Virus record (IMG/VR): IMGVR_UViG_3300017755_000124
Location: 1-22,259 of that record
Source: a virus
Reading direction: 5' to 3' (one strand)
Length of the DNA: 22,259 nucleotides
In this document: piece by piece, positions 16,164 to 22,259 of the stretch
Numbering within the stretch: position 1 is the stretch's first letter
Layout of the letters: each line of letters opens with the position of its first letter
Program-made: the position numbers and the translations under genes
The notes under the pieces: generated by a model
Told to the model about the DNA's origin: nothing
The model's database searches: none
What the model saw: the letters and a program-made list of their open reading frames with translations, nothing else

Positions 16164-16973
16164 ATGGCTAGAGTTGACGATACAGGAGGAAACGGCTACA
16201 TAGTAGATAACAATGTAGGGAGTGTGTTTCGCACGAAGATAAATTCTGCTTTTGCTGCAACAAATTCACTTAACTCAGGATCAGGCGATCCATCAATAAC
16301 AACCGCATATCAACCACATATAGATACATCTAGCAATTTACTCAAAATTAGAAATGGTGCTAATAATGGTTTTGTTACTTTAGGGAATATTTCACAAGAA
16401 AATTTAGGTTTAATACCTAAGTTATCTGGTGCGACTTCAGCAAGATCAGGTTCTCCAACTAACGGAGATTTTAGATATAACACAGATTTTAATAGTTTTG
16501 AAGGATATTTTGGTAGTGCATGGGCTACATTAGGAAACAAACCAGCTTTTGCTGCAAGACCTAGTGCTGTACAAGCAATTGCTAATACAACCTTTACTCT
16601 CGTCAGCAATAATACAGAGATATTTGATAGTGGTGGAGCGTATAACAACTCAACTTATAAATTTACTGTTCCGACAAATGGTGCAGGGAAATATGTTATT
16701 GGAGGTCAGGTTTCTTTAGATGATTTACAGGATGCTGATGCGATCCAAATGTCATTTTATTTAAACGATGCACAGCAAACTTCGTATGCAAAAGTCTCAA
16801 GAGCTTTCTGTCCCGGTGCAGATTTAATTACAACTGTTCATGCACAGGTTATTTTAGATTTAGCTGCTGGTAATACTGTCGCACAGTATGTTGAACATAA
16901 TGAAGGTAACAACCAAAATACAGTTACTAATGAGACTTGGTTTTATGGTTTTAAATTATCAGGGGTAAGCTAA
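16164..16973 (+). CDS. Tail fibre 1: shared anchor plus C1q-like head
   Basis: 269 residues. Residues 11-75 contain GYIVDNNVGSVFRTKINSAF and LLKIRNGANNGFVTLGN, related to the N-termini of the two fibres downstream, so this part probably anchors all three to the same site on the tip. Residues 95-125 (GDFRYNTDFNSFEGYFGSAW) match a common phage fibre motif. Residues 126-266 look like a C1q/TNF-type jelly roll: PAFAARPSAVQAI start, FTVPTNGAGKYVIGGQV core, and a closing HNEGN, with the E-T-W-F-Y-G-F end. Such heads trimerise and can bind receptors. The first of the run, it is the only one without a small chaperone-like gene after it. The 47-base gap upstream has no clear Shine-Dalgarno or terminator. 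Confidence 0.82.
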   Translation: MARVDDTGGNGYIVDNNVGSVFRTKINSAFAATNSLNSGSGDPSITTAYQPHIDTSSNLLKIRNGANNGFVTLGNISQENLGLIPKLSGATSARSGSPTNGDFRYNTDFNSFEGYFGSAWATLGNKPAFAARPSAVQAIANTTFTLVSNNTEIFDSGGAYNNSTYKFTVPTNGAGKYVIGGQVSLDDLQDADAIQMSFYLNDAQQTSYAKVSRAFCPGADLITTVHAQVILDLAAGNTVAQYVEHNEGNNQNTVTNETWFYGFKLSGVS

Positions 16974-18503
16974 ATGCCAGAACATGATTATATCGTAAAT
17001 AATGGAACAGGAAATGTTGTGAGGCAAGACATCAATAATGCTCTTGCTGCAATAGCTTCCAATAATTCAAAGGCTACAGATTTAACTACAAATTATGCTT
17101 ATCAATGGTATGCCGATACAGGGGATAATACATTAAAAATAAGAAATGCAGCTAATAATGCTTACATAAATGTATCTATAACAGGAGGAATAGAAACAGA
17201 AAATTTTGGTTTAGCACCACTGTCAGGAGGGACATTTACAGGTGATGTTACTTTTACAAGTAATGTAATACTTGATAATCAAGCTGACATAAGATTTGAG
17301 GAAGCAACTGCTAATGGTTCAAATTTCATTGCATTACAAGCCCCAGCATCAATAGCTTCAGATATTACCCTCACGTTACCAGCAGTAGCACCAACAGCAG
17401 GTCAAGCCTTACTAGCTGATTCTTCTACTCCAACTACTTTAACTTGGGGTTCTGCTGCTGGCGTAGGCGGTGCAACAGGTATAGATTTTAATGATGATGT
17501 AGCAATTAGATTTGGTACAGGAAATGATATTTCTTTAGATTTTGATTCTGGTACTAATGCTTTTAATTTGGTTTGTAGTAATGCCGCCAGTATTTTACTT
17601 GATTCTGATGATGATATAACTCTTAGATGTGACGATAATATTTTATTTCAAACCGATGGTACAACAACACAGGCTTTCTTTAGTAGTGCTGGATTAGAAC
17701 TTGTTGATGATAATTCAGGTCAAGGTTCAAATGGTACTACAACAAATGTTATAAACTTCCGTGATACAGATACTTCCACAAGTACAGATCAAGTTATTGG
17801 AAGAATAGATTTTGAGGGCTCTGATACTTCTTCAGGGGCTGCTGGTGTAGTAGCAAGAATACAGGGTCAGAGTCAATCAATATTAGGTGGTGGAGAAATA
17901 ATGTTCAAAGCTGCCAACACTCAGAGCACAAGTCTTGTGGATTCTTTAATTATAAGAGATGATAATATTATTTCATATGTAGACTTCATTATTAGTACTG
18001 GTAAGAGTCTTGAAGGAGTCGGAGTTGGTACTGCTGTTTGTATATTAAGAGAACGAGCAGCACACGCTGTTAACGGTGGTGACTTTACAAATAATCAAGA
18101 TCAAGTAAGAGTTTTAAATACAGAAGAACATGATGGAGAAAGTTTTTGTAGTTTAAATACAGGCACAGGTGAATTTGATTTGCCAGCAGGGACATTTTTA
18201 GTTTATTTTCAGGCTCAAGCTTTTGATGTCAATAATCATAGAGCAAAAATCACAACTGATGGAGGCACTGATCTGATTTTTGGGTCAAATGCAAGGGCTG
18301 CTGCTGCTGACTCTGGAATGAACATTTCTAATGGTTGGGGAGTTTTTACTGCTGGTTCTGCGGACAGTTATTTCTTAAAACATAGATGTCAAACTACAAA
18401 AACTGTCACTGGTTTAGGTCAAGATATGAATTTTGTTAATGACGCTGGCACTGAAGAAGTTGAATTTTATTCTCAAGTTATTATTTTTAGGATGACATCG
18501 TAA
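16974..18503 (+). CDS. Tail fibre 2: shared anchor, beta shaft, C1q-like head
   Basis: 509 residues. The anchor (residues 6-80) includes GTGNVVRQDINNALAAI and DNTLKIRNAANNAYIN, nearly the same as fibre 3. Residues 88-158 are one copy of a shaft repeat (FTGDV, EEATANGSNFIALQAP, LTLPAVAPTAGQ, TPTTLTWG). The shaft continues with GGATGIDFNDDVAIRFGTGN and a D-S-D-D-D-I-T-L strand pattern common in marine phage fibres. The last 150 residues (VCILRERAAHAVNGG, later FDLPAGTFLVYFQAQAFDVN and FYSQVIIFRM) resemble a C1q-like head, different in sequence from those of fibres 1 and 3. An AGGGG precedes the start. The stop overlaps the start of the small chaperone-like gene (TAATG). Confidence 0.85.
   Translation: MPEHDYIVNNGTGNVVRQDINNALAAIASNNSKATDLTTNYAYQWYADTGDNTLKIRNAANNAYINVSITGGIETENFGLAPLSGGTFTGDVTFTSNVILDNQADIRFEEATANGSNFIALQAPASIASDITLTLPAVAPTAGQALLADSSTPTTLTWGSAAGVGGATGIDFNDDVAIRFGTGNDISLDFDSGTNAFNLVCSNAASILLDSDDDITLRCDDNILFQTDGTTTQAFFSSAGLELVDDNSGQGSNGTTTNVINFRDTDTSTSTDQVIGRIDFEGSDTSSGAAGVVARIQGQSQSILGGGEIMFKAANTQSTSLVDSLIIRDDNIISYVDFIISTGKSLEGVGVGTAVCILRERAAHAVNGGDFTNNQDQVRVLNTEEHDGESFCSLNTGTGEFDLPAGTFLVYFQAQAFDVNNHRAKITTDGGTDLIFGSNARAAAADSGMNISNGWGVFTAGSADSYFLKHRCQTTKTVTGLGQDMNFVNDAGTEEVEFYSQVIIFRMTS
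17235..17447 (+). repeat. Fibre shaft repeat, copy A
   Basis: Encodes residues 88-158 of fibre 2, from FTGDV to TTLTW. The protein sequence is very close to copies B and C in fibre 3, but most codons are different. Confidence 0.8.
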
Positions 18504-18883
18504 TGACAATTAACGCAGAAGTACACATTCATTTAGCAATCGAGCAATTAGGTTTAAACAAACCTACAAACCCATATGTTTTGAATGTTGATACGCATAG
18601 TATTGAGAAATGGTATGACAGAAACGAAGATACAAAACCTACTGATGAACAGATAAATGCAGCTTGGGAAAGTTGGAAAACTGCAAATGGTTCGTTAGCT
18701 TTAGTTGAACTACGTTTTCAAAGAAATTTAAAGTTAAAAGAAACTGATTGGATGTCAAGTTCTGACAGAACTATGACTGACGCACAAAAAACTTACAGGC
18801 AAGCATTAAGAGATTTACCAGCAAGCCAAACTCCAACAGATGTTCAATTATCAAATATCACTTGGCCTACTGAACCGACTTAA
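18503..18883 (+). CDS. Tail-fibre assembly chaperone-like protein
   Basis: 126 residues. The C-terminal half has the pattern RFQRNLKLKETDWMSSSDRT, then YRQALRDLPASQTP and a closing WPTEP. The R-x-x-R-N-x-x-L-x-x-T-D-W ... Y-R-Q-A-L-R-D-L-P layout is that of the phage tail assembly chaperone family Pfam PF16778, encoded next to tail-fibre genes in many phages. The N-terminal half (VDTHSIEKWYDRNEDTKPTD) is less conserved. It probably helps the preceding or following fibre to fold or trimerise and is unlikely to stay in the virion; this is inferred from family and position. Its start overlaps the stop of fibre 2 and its stop overlaps the start of fibre 3 (both TAATG), so the three are coupled. 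Confidence 0.83.
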   Translation: MTINAEVHIHLAIEQLGLNKPTNPYVLNVDTHSIEKWYDRNEDTKPTDEQINAAWESWKTANGSLALVELRFQRNLKLKETDWMSSSDRTMTDAQKTYRQALRDLPASQTPTDVQLSNITWPTEPT

Positions 18884-20352
18884 TGCCACAACACTCAGGA
18901 AATATATCAAATGGAACTGGTAGTGTCGTTAGAACAGACATTAACAATGCTCTCGCTGCAATAAACTCTAACAATTCAGGAGCTTCAGATCCATCTACCA
19001 TGTATGCCTATCAATTTTATGCTGATACAGGAGATAACACATTAAAGATTAGAAACGCTGCTAATAATGCCTATATAAATCTTTCGGTAGTTGGAGGTAT
19101 TGGATTAGAAAATTTTGGTTTAGCTCCGTTAACAGGTGCAACCTTTACAGGTGATGTGATACTAGGAAACCAATCGGATTTAAAACTAAGAGAGGCAACT
19201 GCAAACGGATCAAACTTCATAGCACTTCAAGCCCCTGCTGCTATTACTTCTGACGTAACTTTGACATTACCAGCAGTAGCACCTACCGCAAATCAGGTAT
19301 TAACAGCAGATGCAAGCACACCAACTACGTTAACTTGGGCAACTCCTACAGTTCAGGCTACAGGTGCAACCTTTACAGGTGATGTTGTACTGGATAATCA
19401 GGTTGACTTACGGTTTGAGGAAGCGACAGCAAATGGATCTAATTTTATTGCTTTGCAAGCACCGGCAGCGATAACATCCGATGTAACTCTTACACTACCA
19501 GCAGTTGCTCCTACAGCAGGGCAAGTTTTACAAGCTGATAGTTCTACCCCGACAACTCTTACATGGGGTTCAGCGTCTGGAGTAGGTGGTGCGACAGGTG
19601 TAGATTTTAATGATGATATAGCAATAAGGTTTGGAGGTAGTAATGATGGAGTCATTCAATATGTTTCTTCTACAGATGCGTTTACTATATCAACTGCCGA
19701 TGGAGCAGATATAAAACTTGATTCAGATGACGATCTGACCATTGAATGTGACGATGATATGAATTTAATCTCAGGTGATGGAATTGCCTTAAAGCATGGA
19801 ACATCCTCTAGTAGTGAACTTATGATCATGTGCAATGATGATTCCAGTGTTGATCTATATTTTAATGGTAGTAAAAAGTTGGAAACTGTAACTGGTGGCA
19901 TAGCAGTTACTGGTTCTGTAACTGCATCTACTCCAGTAGCTTGGTATGGAGAGCAAGATACTCAACATAATGTTAGTAATAATACTTGGACGAACCTTGC
20001 AAATTTAGGAAACAATCCTGTTACTACAACTGGTTGGAGTGAATCTACTGGAGTATTTACAGTTCCTACAGGTCAAGCTGGTGCTTATATGTTAACAGGT
20101 GGGTTTGGTATAGATGACGTTCAAACTTTAGATGTAATTTTTGGAGGTTTTTCTGTAAATGATGCAGCTCCTACTGTTTACGTCAGAGTTAGACAGTATG
20201 GTGGAGCATCCAACCAAATAAAAGGAGGAACTGTAAGTGGTATAAAATATTTAAATGATGGTGATACTGTAAGTCTGCAACTTAGACATAACGAAGGGAG
20301 TACTGAGCCAACAGAACCACCGTATTGTTGGTTTGGAGGACACCGTATTTGA
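18883..20352 (+). CDS. Tail fibre 3: shared anchor, duplicated shaft repeat, C1q-like head
   Basis: 489 residues. The anchor at residues 6-80 (GTGSVVRTDINNALAAI, DNTLKIRNAANNAYIN) is nearly identical to that of fibre 2. The shaft repeat occurs twice, residues 88-152 and 164-228, then GGATGVDFNDDIAIRFGGSN continues as in fibre 2. Residues 250-345 are beta shaft ending in VDLYFNGSKKLETVTGGIAV, a common stem-to-head junction in marine phage fibres. The head (352-489) looks C1q-like: VFTVPTGQAGAYMLTGGF core and LRHNEGSTEPTEPP near the end, sharing the HNEG motif with fibre 1. No Shine-Dalgarno is visible; translation may rely on coupling to the upstream gene. The stop overlaps the following start (TGATG). 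Confidence 0.85.
   Translation: MPQHSGNISNGTGSVVRTDINNALAAINSNNSGASDPSTMYAYQFYADTGDNTLKIRNAANNAYINLSVVGGIGLENFGLAPLTGATFTGDVILGNQSDLKLREATANGSNFIALQAPAAITSDVTLTLPAVAPTANQVLTADASTPTTLTWATPTVQATGATFTGDVVLDNQVDLRFEEATANGSNFIALQAPAAITSDVTLTLPAVAPTAGQVLQADSSTPTTLTWGSASGVGGATGVDFNDDIAIRFGGSNDGVIQYVSSTDAFTISTADGADIKLDSDDDLTIECDDDMNLISGDGIALKHGTSSSSELMIMCNDDSSVDLYFNGSKKLETVTGGIAVTGSVTASTPVAWYGEQDTQHNVSNNTWTNLANLGNNPVTTTGWSESTGVFTVPTGQAGAYMLTGGFGIDDVQTLDVIFGGFSVNDAAPTVYVRVRQYGGASNQIKGGTVSGIKYLNDGDTVSLQLRHNEGSTEPTEPPYCWFGGHRI
19144..19338 (+). repeat. Fibre shaft repeat, copy B
   Basis: Encodes residues 88-152 of fibre 3. It shares 33 consecutive identical residues with copy C (19192-19290 against 19420-19518), yet 23 of those 33 codons differ at synonymous positions. 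Confidence 0.85.
19372..19566 (+). repeat. Fibre shaft repeat, copy C
   Basis: Encodes residues 164-228 of fibre 3, in tandem with copy B and separated from it by 33 bases. Copies A and C both begin DNQ-x-D-(I/L)-R-F-E-E, so C is closer to A than to B at its left end. Confidence 0.85.
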
Positions 20353-20720
20353 TGCCACAGTTATCATCAAAGGTAACTGTTCATCTTGTTAAGAACGGTA
20401 AATCATTATCAGAAACAAAAAAGATATTAAATGACTACAGACTTGTAATGCTGTTAGATCAGGGACAAGGTGCAATTATAAAAGATTGGAACGTACCAGA
20501 TGTTGTCAGGCCGACTGAAAAAGAATTAGAAAGTTACAGAGAAGAAGCTGAAGCTCTTGAATATAACCACAGAATTAATAGAGATAGAAAACGTCAATAT
20601 AAAACTATAGAAGAACAGTTAGATTTAATTTATAAGGATATGATGAATGGTACGTTTGATAAAAATGGTGAATGGGCAAGACATATAAATGAAGTAAAAA
20701 CTAATAATCCTAAACTTTAA
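20352..20720 (+). CDS. Fibre-associated small protein, possible second chaperone
   Basis: 122 residues from the ATG at 20352, which overlaps the stop of fibre 3 (TGATG); an in-frame ATG at 20325 inside the fibre gene is less likely. A GGAGG sits 15 bases upstream. The N-terminal half (VTVHLVKNGKSLSETKKILN, then YRLVMLLDQGQGAIIKDW) looks like a small mixed domain. The C-terminal half is helical, with RKRQYKTIEEQLDLIYKDMM and ending HINEVKTNNPKL. The Y-x-x-I-x-x-Q-L-D-x-I-Y/W-K ... I-x-x-V-K-x-x-x-P-K pattern recurs in small proteins beside fibre genes of many phages. A helper role for fibre 3 is inferred; no proven family function is known to me. It is the last gene before a 160-base stretch without + strand genes. 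Confidence 0.7.
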   Translation: MPQLSSKVTVHLVKNGKSLSETKKILNDYRLVMLLDQGQGAIIKDWNVPDVVRPTEKELESYREEAEALEYNHRINRDRKRQYKTIEEQLDLIYKDMMNGTFDKNGEWARHINEVKTNNPKL

Positions 20721-20765
20721 ACTTTTGCTATGTTATCTGTAGAAGTAGGAATATGCAGTAATGGA

Positions 20766-20885
20766 TCACAGTCTGTTTCTACTTCTAATCTTTGTTAAGT
20801 AACCTGCGGTTAGATATATAGGTGTAAGTGACGTTATTGTTGTTATTGCTAAGATATAAATACAAGCATATATAATCTTTTTCAT
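20766..20885 (-). CDS. Possible 39-residue membrane protein on the opposite strand
   Basis: A short frame on the minus strand, MKKIIYACIYILAITTITSL followed by TPIYLTAGYLTKIRSRNRL. A lysine-rich start, one hydrophobic segment of about 24 residues and a basic tail make a typical small inner-membrane protein. Its start codon overlaps the start of the next + strand gene through a CATG palindrome at 20883-20886. It would be the only minus-strand gene in the window, and no Shine-Dalgarno lies upstream. The + strand of 20721-20883 holds no convincing gene. Confidence 0.35.
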   Translation of the reverse strand: MKKIIYACIYILAITTITSLTPIYLTAGYLTKIRSRNRL

Positions 20886-21102
20886 GCTAAATAAAATTTG
20901 TCAGGTTCTTTCAATTCTCTCATTTTTGAGTGTTGTAACAATAGGAGTAGGAGGATTTGTTGGTTATCGTTACTTAAAAAGTCCAGAATTTGAAAGGACA
21001 TTAAAAAATAAAATTATGGGCGATTTACAAAAAGCAATGCCAAAGGCTATCGAAAAAGCAATACCAAAAACTACAGGAATATCATTACCAATAAAATTAT
21101 GA
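20884..21102 (+). CDS. Small single-pass membrane protein, function unknown
   Basis: 72 residues. A hydrophobic segment at residues 7-30 (VLSILSFLSVVTIGVGGFVG) is followed by YRYLKSPEFERTLKNKIMGD and an amphipathic, lysine-rich tail (AMPKAIEKAIPKTTG) with two similar MPKAIEKA / IPK units. The layout suggests an N-terminal membrane anchor with the tail in the cytoplasm or in the virion. I recall similar proteins in marine cyanophages but cannot name a function; a holin or spanin role is possible only on size and anchor. There is no Shine-Dalgarno. A perfect TATAAT (20871-20876) lies just before the ATG and could be a -10 element giving a nearly leaderless transcript. The stop overlaps the next start (ATGA). 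Confidence 0.65.
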   Translation: MLNKICQVLSILSFLSVVTIGVGGFVGYRYLKSPEFERTLKNKIMGDLQKAMPKAIEKAIPKTTGISLPIKL

Positions 21103-21266
21103 ACTGTTGGCATTGTCATACTGAATTAATTTGGGGTGGAGATCACAGCATGGATGGAGAAGATTATCCAACAACATCTACTGAATACAGTATGGTAACT
21201 AATTTGTCTTGTCCTAACTGTCAGTCTTTTGTAGAAGTATATAAACCAAGAGATGCCTACGATTAA
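21099..21266 (+). CDS. Small zinc-ribbon protein
   Basis: 55 residues, starting MNCWHCHTELIWGGDHSMDG and ending VTNLSCPNCQSFVEVYKPRD. Two C-x-x-C knuckles (Cys3/Cys6 and Cys38/Cys41), 31 residues apart, make a treble-clef or zinc-ribbon fold very likely. Its start overlaps the stop of the upstream gene (ATGA) and its stop overlaps the next start (TAATG), so it belongs to the same coupled run. Similar small zinc-binding proteins occur in many phages, including marine ones, as far as I recall, without an assigned role. It could bind nucleic acid or a host protein; the sequence alone does not say. The conserved cysteines and tight overlaps make it a real gene despite its length. Confidence 0.8.
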   Translation: MNCWHCHTELIWGGDHSMDGEDYPTTSTEYSMVTNLSCPNCQSFVEVYKPRDAYD

Positions 21267-21487
21267 TGATTTTTGGGTTTTTAAAAAAATTAGTTAAATA
21301 TTACGTTGATAAATTAATTCATTGGATGCGAATGAAAAAATTTAATTTAGAACTTGATAATGACATAAAAAAGTATCATCAACAATTAGATAAAAATATA
21401 AAGAAACCAAAGATTATAGAAACTGGTAAGTTTGGAGAAGATGGGTGGTCTATTTCTATTGGAGAGGTAGAAGATGGAGATACCTGA
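21266..21487 (+). CDS. Small basic protein with amphipathic N-terminus, function unknown
   Basis: 73 residues. The first 25 (MIFGFLKKLVKYYVDKLIHW) are hydrophobic and lysine-rich and could lie on or in the membrane. The middle (LELDNDIKKYHQQLDKNIKK) is a charged helix, and the end (GKFGEDGWSISIGEVEDGD) looks like a short beta hairpin. It starts on the last base of the preceding stop (TAATG) and overlaps the next gene by 14 bases in another frame. I do not recognise a family. Its place between two membrane-associated neighbours suggests a shared task at the membrane, which is inference only. Confidence 0.6.
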   Translation: MIFGFLKKLVKYYVDKLIHWMRMKKFNLELDNDIKKYHQQLDKNIKKPKIIETGKFGEDGWSISIGEVEDGDT

Positions 21488-22115
21488 GATAAAAGTACCA
21501 AAGATTGATGTTCCATTAATTAATAACAATATAAATAATCCTTTTCAAGTATTAAACGTACCAATGCCATCTTTGATGATGCCCGGTTGTGTACGTTATC
21601 ACAGAGATGCTAGTCCAAAAAATACTGCATTATATGATGATGACCCTACTGGTACTGTAGTCAGTTGTCCTTATGGTTCAATGCCATCATTTGAACCTCT
21701 GTTATATGACAGAAGAAAAATTGAAATAGTTGAGACTAAAGAAGAAGAAAATAAAACAGCAGAGAATGAAACAATAAAACCTGAAACCAAGAAAACTGAT
21801 ATACCAAAGAAGAAAGAAGAAGATGTATTTATAGAATGTCCAAATTCAAAGACTCAGAGAGTTGGAGATTTTCGTAACGAAAAACGATTGGAACGTGTAA
21901 AAGGCCATGAATTAAGTGAAGATGGGACTAGATGTATAACTCTCTATGAAGACGTACCGTTCAAGGATCAGTACATTCCAGAAGTTTCTACTATTGTATC
22001 TACTGCTGTTATTGGCTTGGTCGCTGCCAGTAGTCCACTTCTTCTTAATATCATCAAACCGCTAGTAAAAAATATCGTTAAAAAGCTGAAAAAGAAGAAA
22101 GATAAGGTACAATAA
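21474..22115 (+). CDS. Tail-anchored protein of unknown function
   Basis: 213 residues. The start is well supported by a purine-rich GGAGAGGTAGAAG just before the ATG, within the preceding gene. Residues 1-35 are proline-rich (IPEIKVPKIDVPLI). Residues 39-80 form a likely folded part with CVRYHRDASPKN and DDDPTGTVVSCPYGSMPSFE. Residues 86-117 are a glutamate/lysine linker. Residues 118-165 form a second folded part (VFIECPNSKTQRVGDFRNEK, then CITLYEDV). A hydrophobic segment at 172-195 (VSTAVIGLVAASSPLLLNII) is followed by a strongly lysine-rich C-terminus, giving a tail-anchored topology. The four cysteines (39, 65, 122, 154) are split two and two between the folded parts. I recall comparable proteins in marine cyanophages but know no function. 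It is the last gene before the terminator. Confidence 0.75.
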   Translation: MEIPEIKVPKIDVPLINNNINNPFQVLNVPMPSLMMPGCVRYHRDASPKNTALYDDDPTGTVVSCPYGSMPSFEPLLYDRRKIEIVETKEEENKTAENETIKPETKKTDIPKKKEEDVFIECPNSKTQRVGDFRNEKRLERVKGHELSEDGTRCITLYEDVPFKDQYIPEVSTIVSTAVIGLVAASSPLLLNIIKPLVKNIVKKLKKKKDKVQ

Positions 22116-22121
22116 ATAGGC

Positions 22122-22178
22122 AAAGCAACTCTTAATCAAGCTCCAAGCCAATAGTTAAGGGCGAGCTTTTGCTTTTTT
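22122..22178 (+). terminator. Rho-independent terminator after the last gene
   Basis: AAAGCAA (22122-22128) pairs with TTGCTTT (22169-22175), and AAGCTC (22138-22143) with GAGCTT (22163-22168), leaving a 9-base bulge on the left arm; an inner GCC/GGC pair (22147-22149 with 22160-22162) can extend the stem. Six T (22173-22178) follow, partly within the stem. It lies 6 bases after the last stop. Confidence 0.7.
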
Positions 22179-22205
22179 AGACAAGTAACTACTCGTAGCT
22201 TGTCT
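22179..22205. repeat. Inverted repeat directly after the terminator
   Basis: AGACAAG (22179-22185) pairs perfectly with CTTGTCT (22199-22205); inside, CTA CTCG TAG adds a 3-bp stem with a 4-base loop, with TAA bulged. No T-run follows on either strand, so it is not a standard terminator by itself. It may stabilise the 3' end or be a protein site. The remaining bases to 22259 hold no gene that I can support. Confidence 0.5.
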
Positions 22206-22259
22206 ATTTAAAAATTTTCAAATGTAGTTACTATATAAATAGAAGTAGAAGATTCTTAA

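Noticed and set aside
20325-20351. Upstream in-frame ATG as start of the gene after fibre 3
   Set aside because: It lies inside the fibre 3 gene, while the ATG at 20352 forms a TGATG overlap like the other junctions in this run.
20721-20883. CRISPR array or tRNA in the gap after the fibre genes
   Set aside because: No repeated units with spacers and no cloverleaf could be found; the only candidate there is the short minus-strand frame.
20855-22241. TATAAATA boxes, like T4-type late promoters, at 20855-20862, 21530-21537 and 22234-22241
   Set aside because: One copy is inside a gene, and with this AT content an 8-base A/T word is expected a few times per strand in 22 kb by chance. No T4-type late genes are seen.

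Overview
The window is the structural half of a tailed phage (or prophage) genome with a lambda-like, long non-contractile-tail (siphovirus-type) gene order. Almost everything is on the + strand and very tightly packed. The DNA is AT-rich, many start codons lack a clear Shine-Dalgarno sequence, and the tail fibres and last small genes resemble, from memory, proteins of marine phages, especially cyanophages. A marine phage, possibly of a picocyanobacterium, is my best inference. No host gene, integrase or attachment site is visible, so lytic or prophage state cannot be decided.

Layout. 1-3785: head genes, namely the C-terminal part of a lambda-type portal, an 828-residue polyprotein joining a small N-terminal domain, a Tudor-like domain, an HK97-type maturation protease and an HK97-fold major capsid protein, then a small protein with a SAP/HeH-like C-terminus and a small beta-rich protein (possible capsid decoration). 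A strong intrinsic terminator (3792-3818) sits immediately before the next start codon. 3822-5620: head-tail joining protein, tail terminator, a 50-residue protein, and the tail tube. 5668-6338: tail assembly chaperone made as a short form and as a -1 frameshift fusion (GGGAAAC slippery site abutting the UAA). 6338-16116: tape measure, then homologues of lambda M, L, K, I and the large tip protein J. 16164-20720: three tail-fibre proteins that share an N-terminal anchor but carry different C-terminal C1q-like heads, with two different small chaperone-like genes after fibres 2 and 3. 20721-22115: a cluster of small genes of unknown function: three with probable membrane-associated segments and one zinc ribbon, joined by overlapping stop/start codons, plus a possible divergent 39-residue membrane ORF. 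An intrinsic terminator closes the run at 22122-22178.

How it works together. Portal, protease/capsid and neck proteins build the head. The tube, the frameshifted chaperone and the tape measure build a tail whose 800-residue ruler implies a length of roughly 120 nm by the usual 1.5 angstrom per residue rule. M, L, K, I and J build the tip. The fibres give receptor recognition. The most unusual points are the protease-capsid polyprotein with a Tudor-like domain, a beta module inserted repeatedly in two tail-tip genes, fibre repeats identical in protein but heavily recoded at synonymous sites, the terminator touching a start codon, and the closing cluster of membrane-associated genes plus zinc ribbon.
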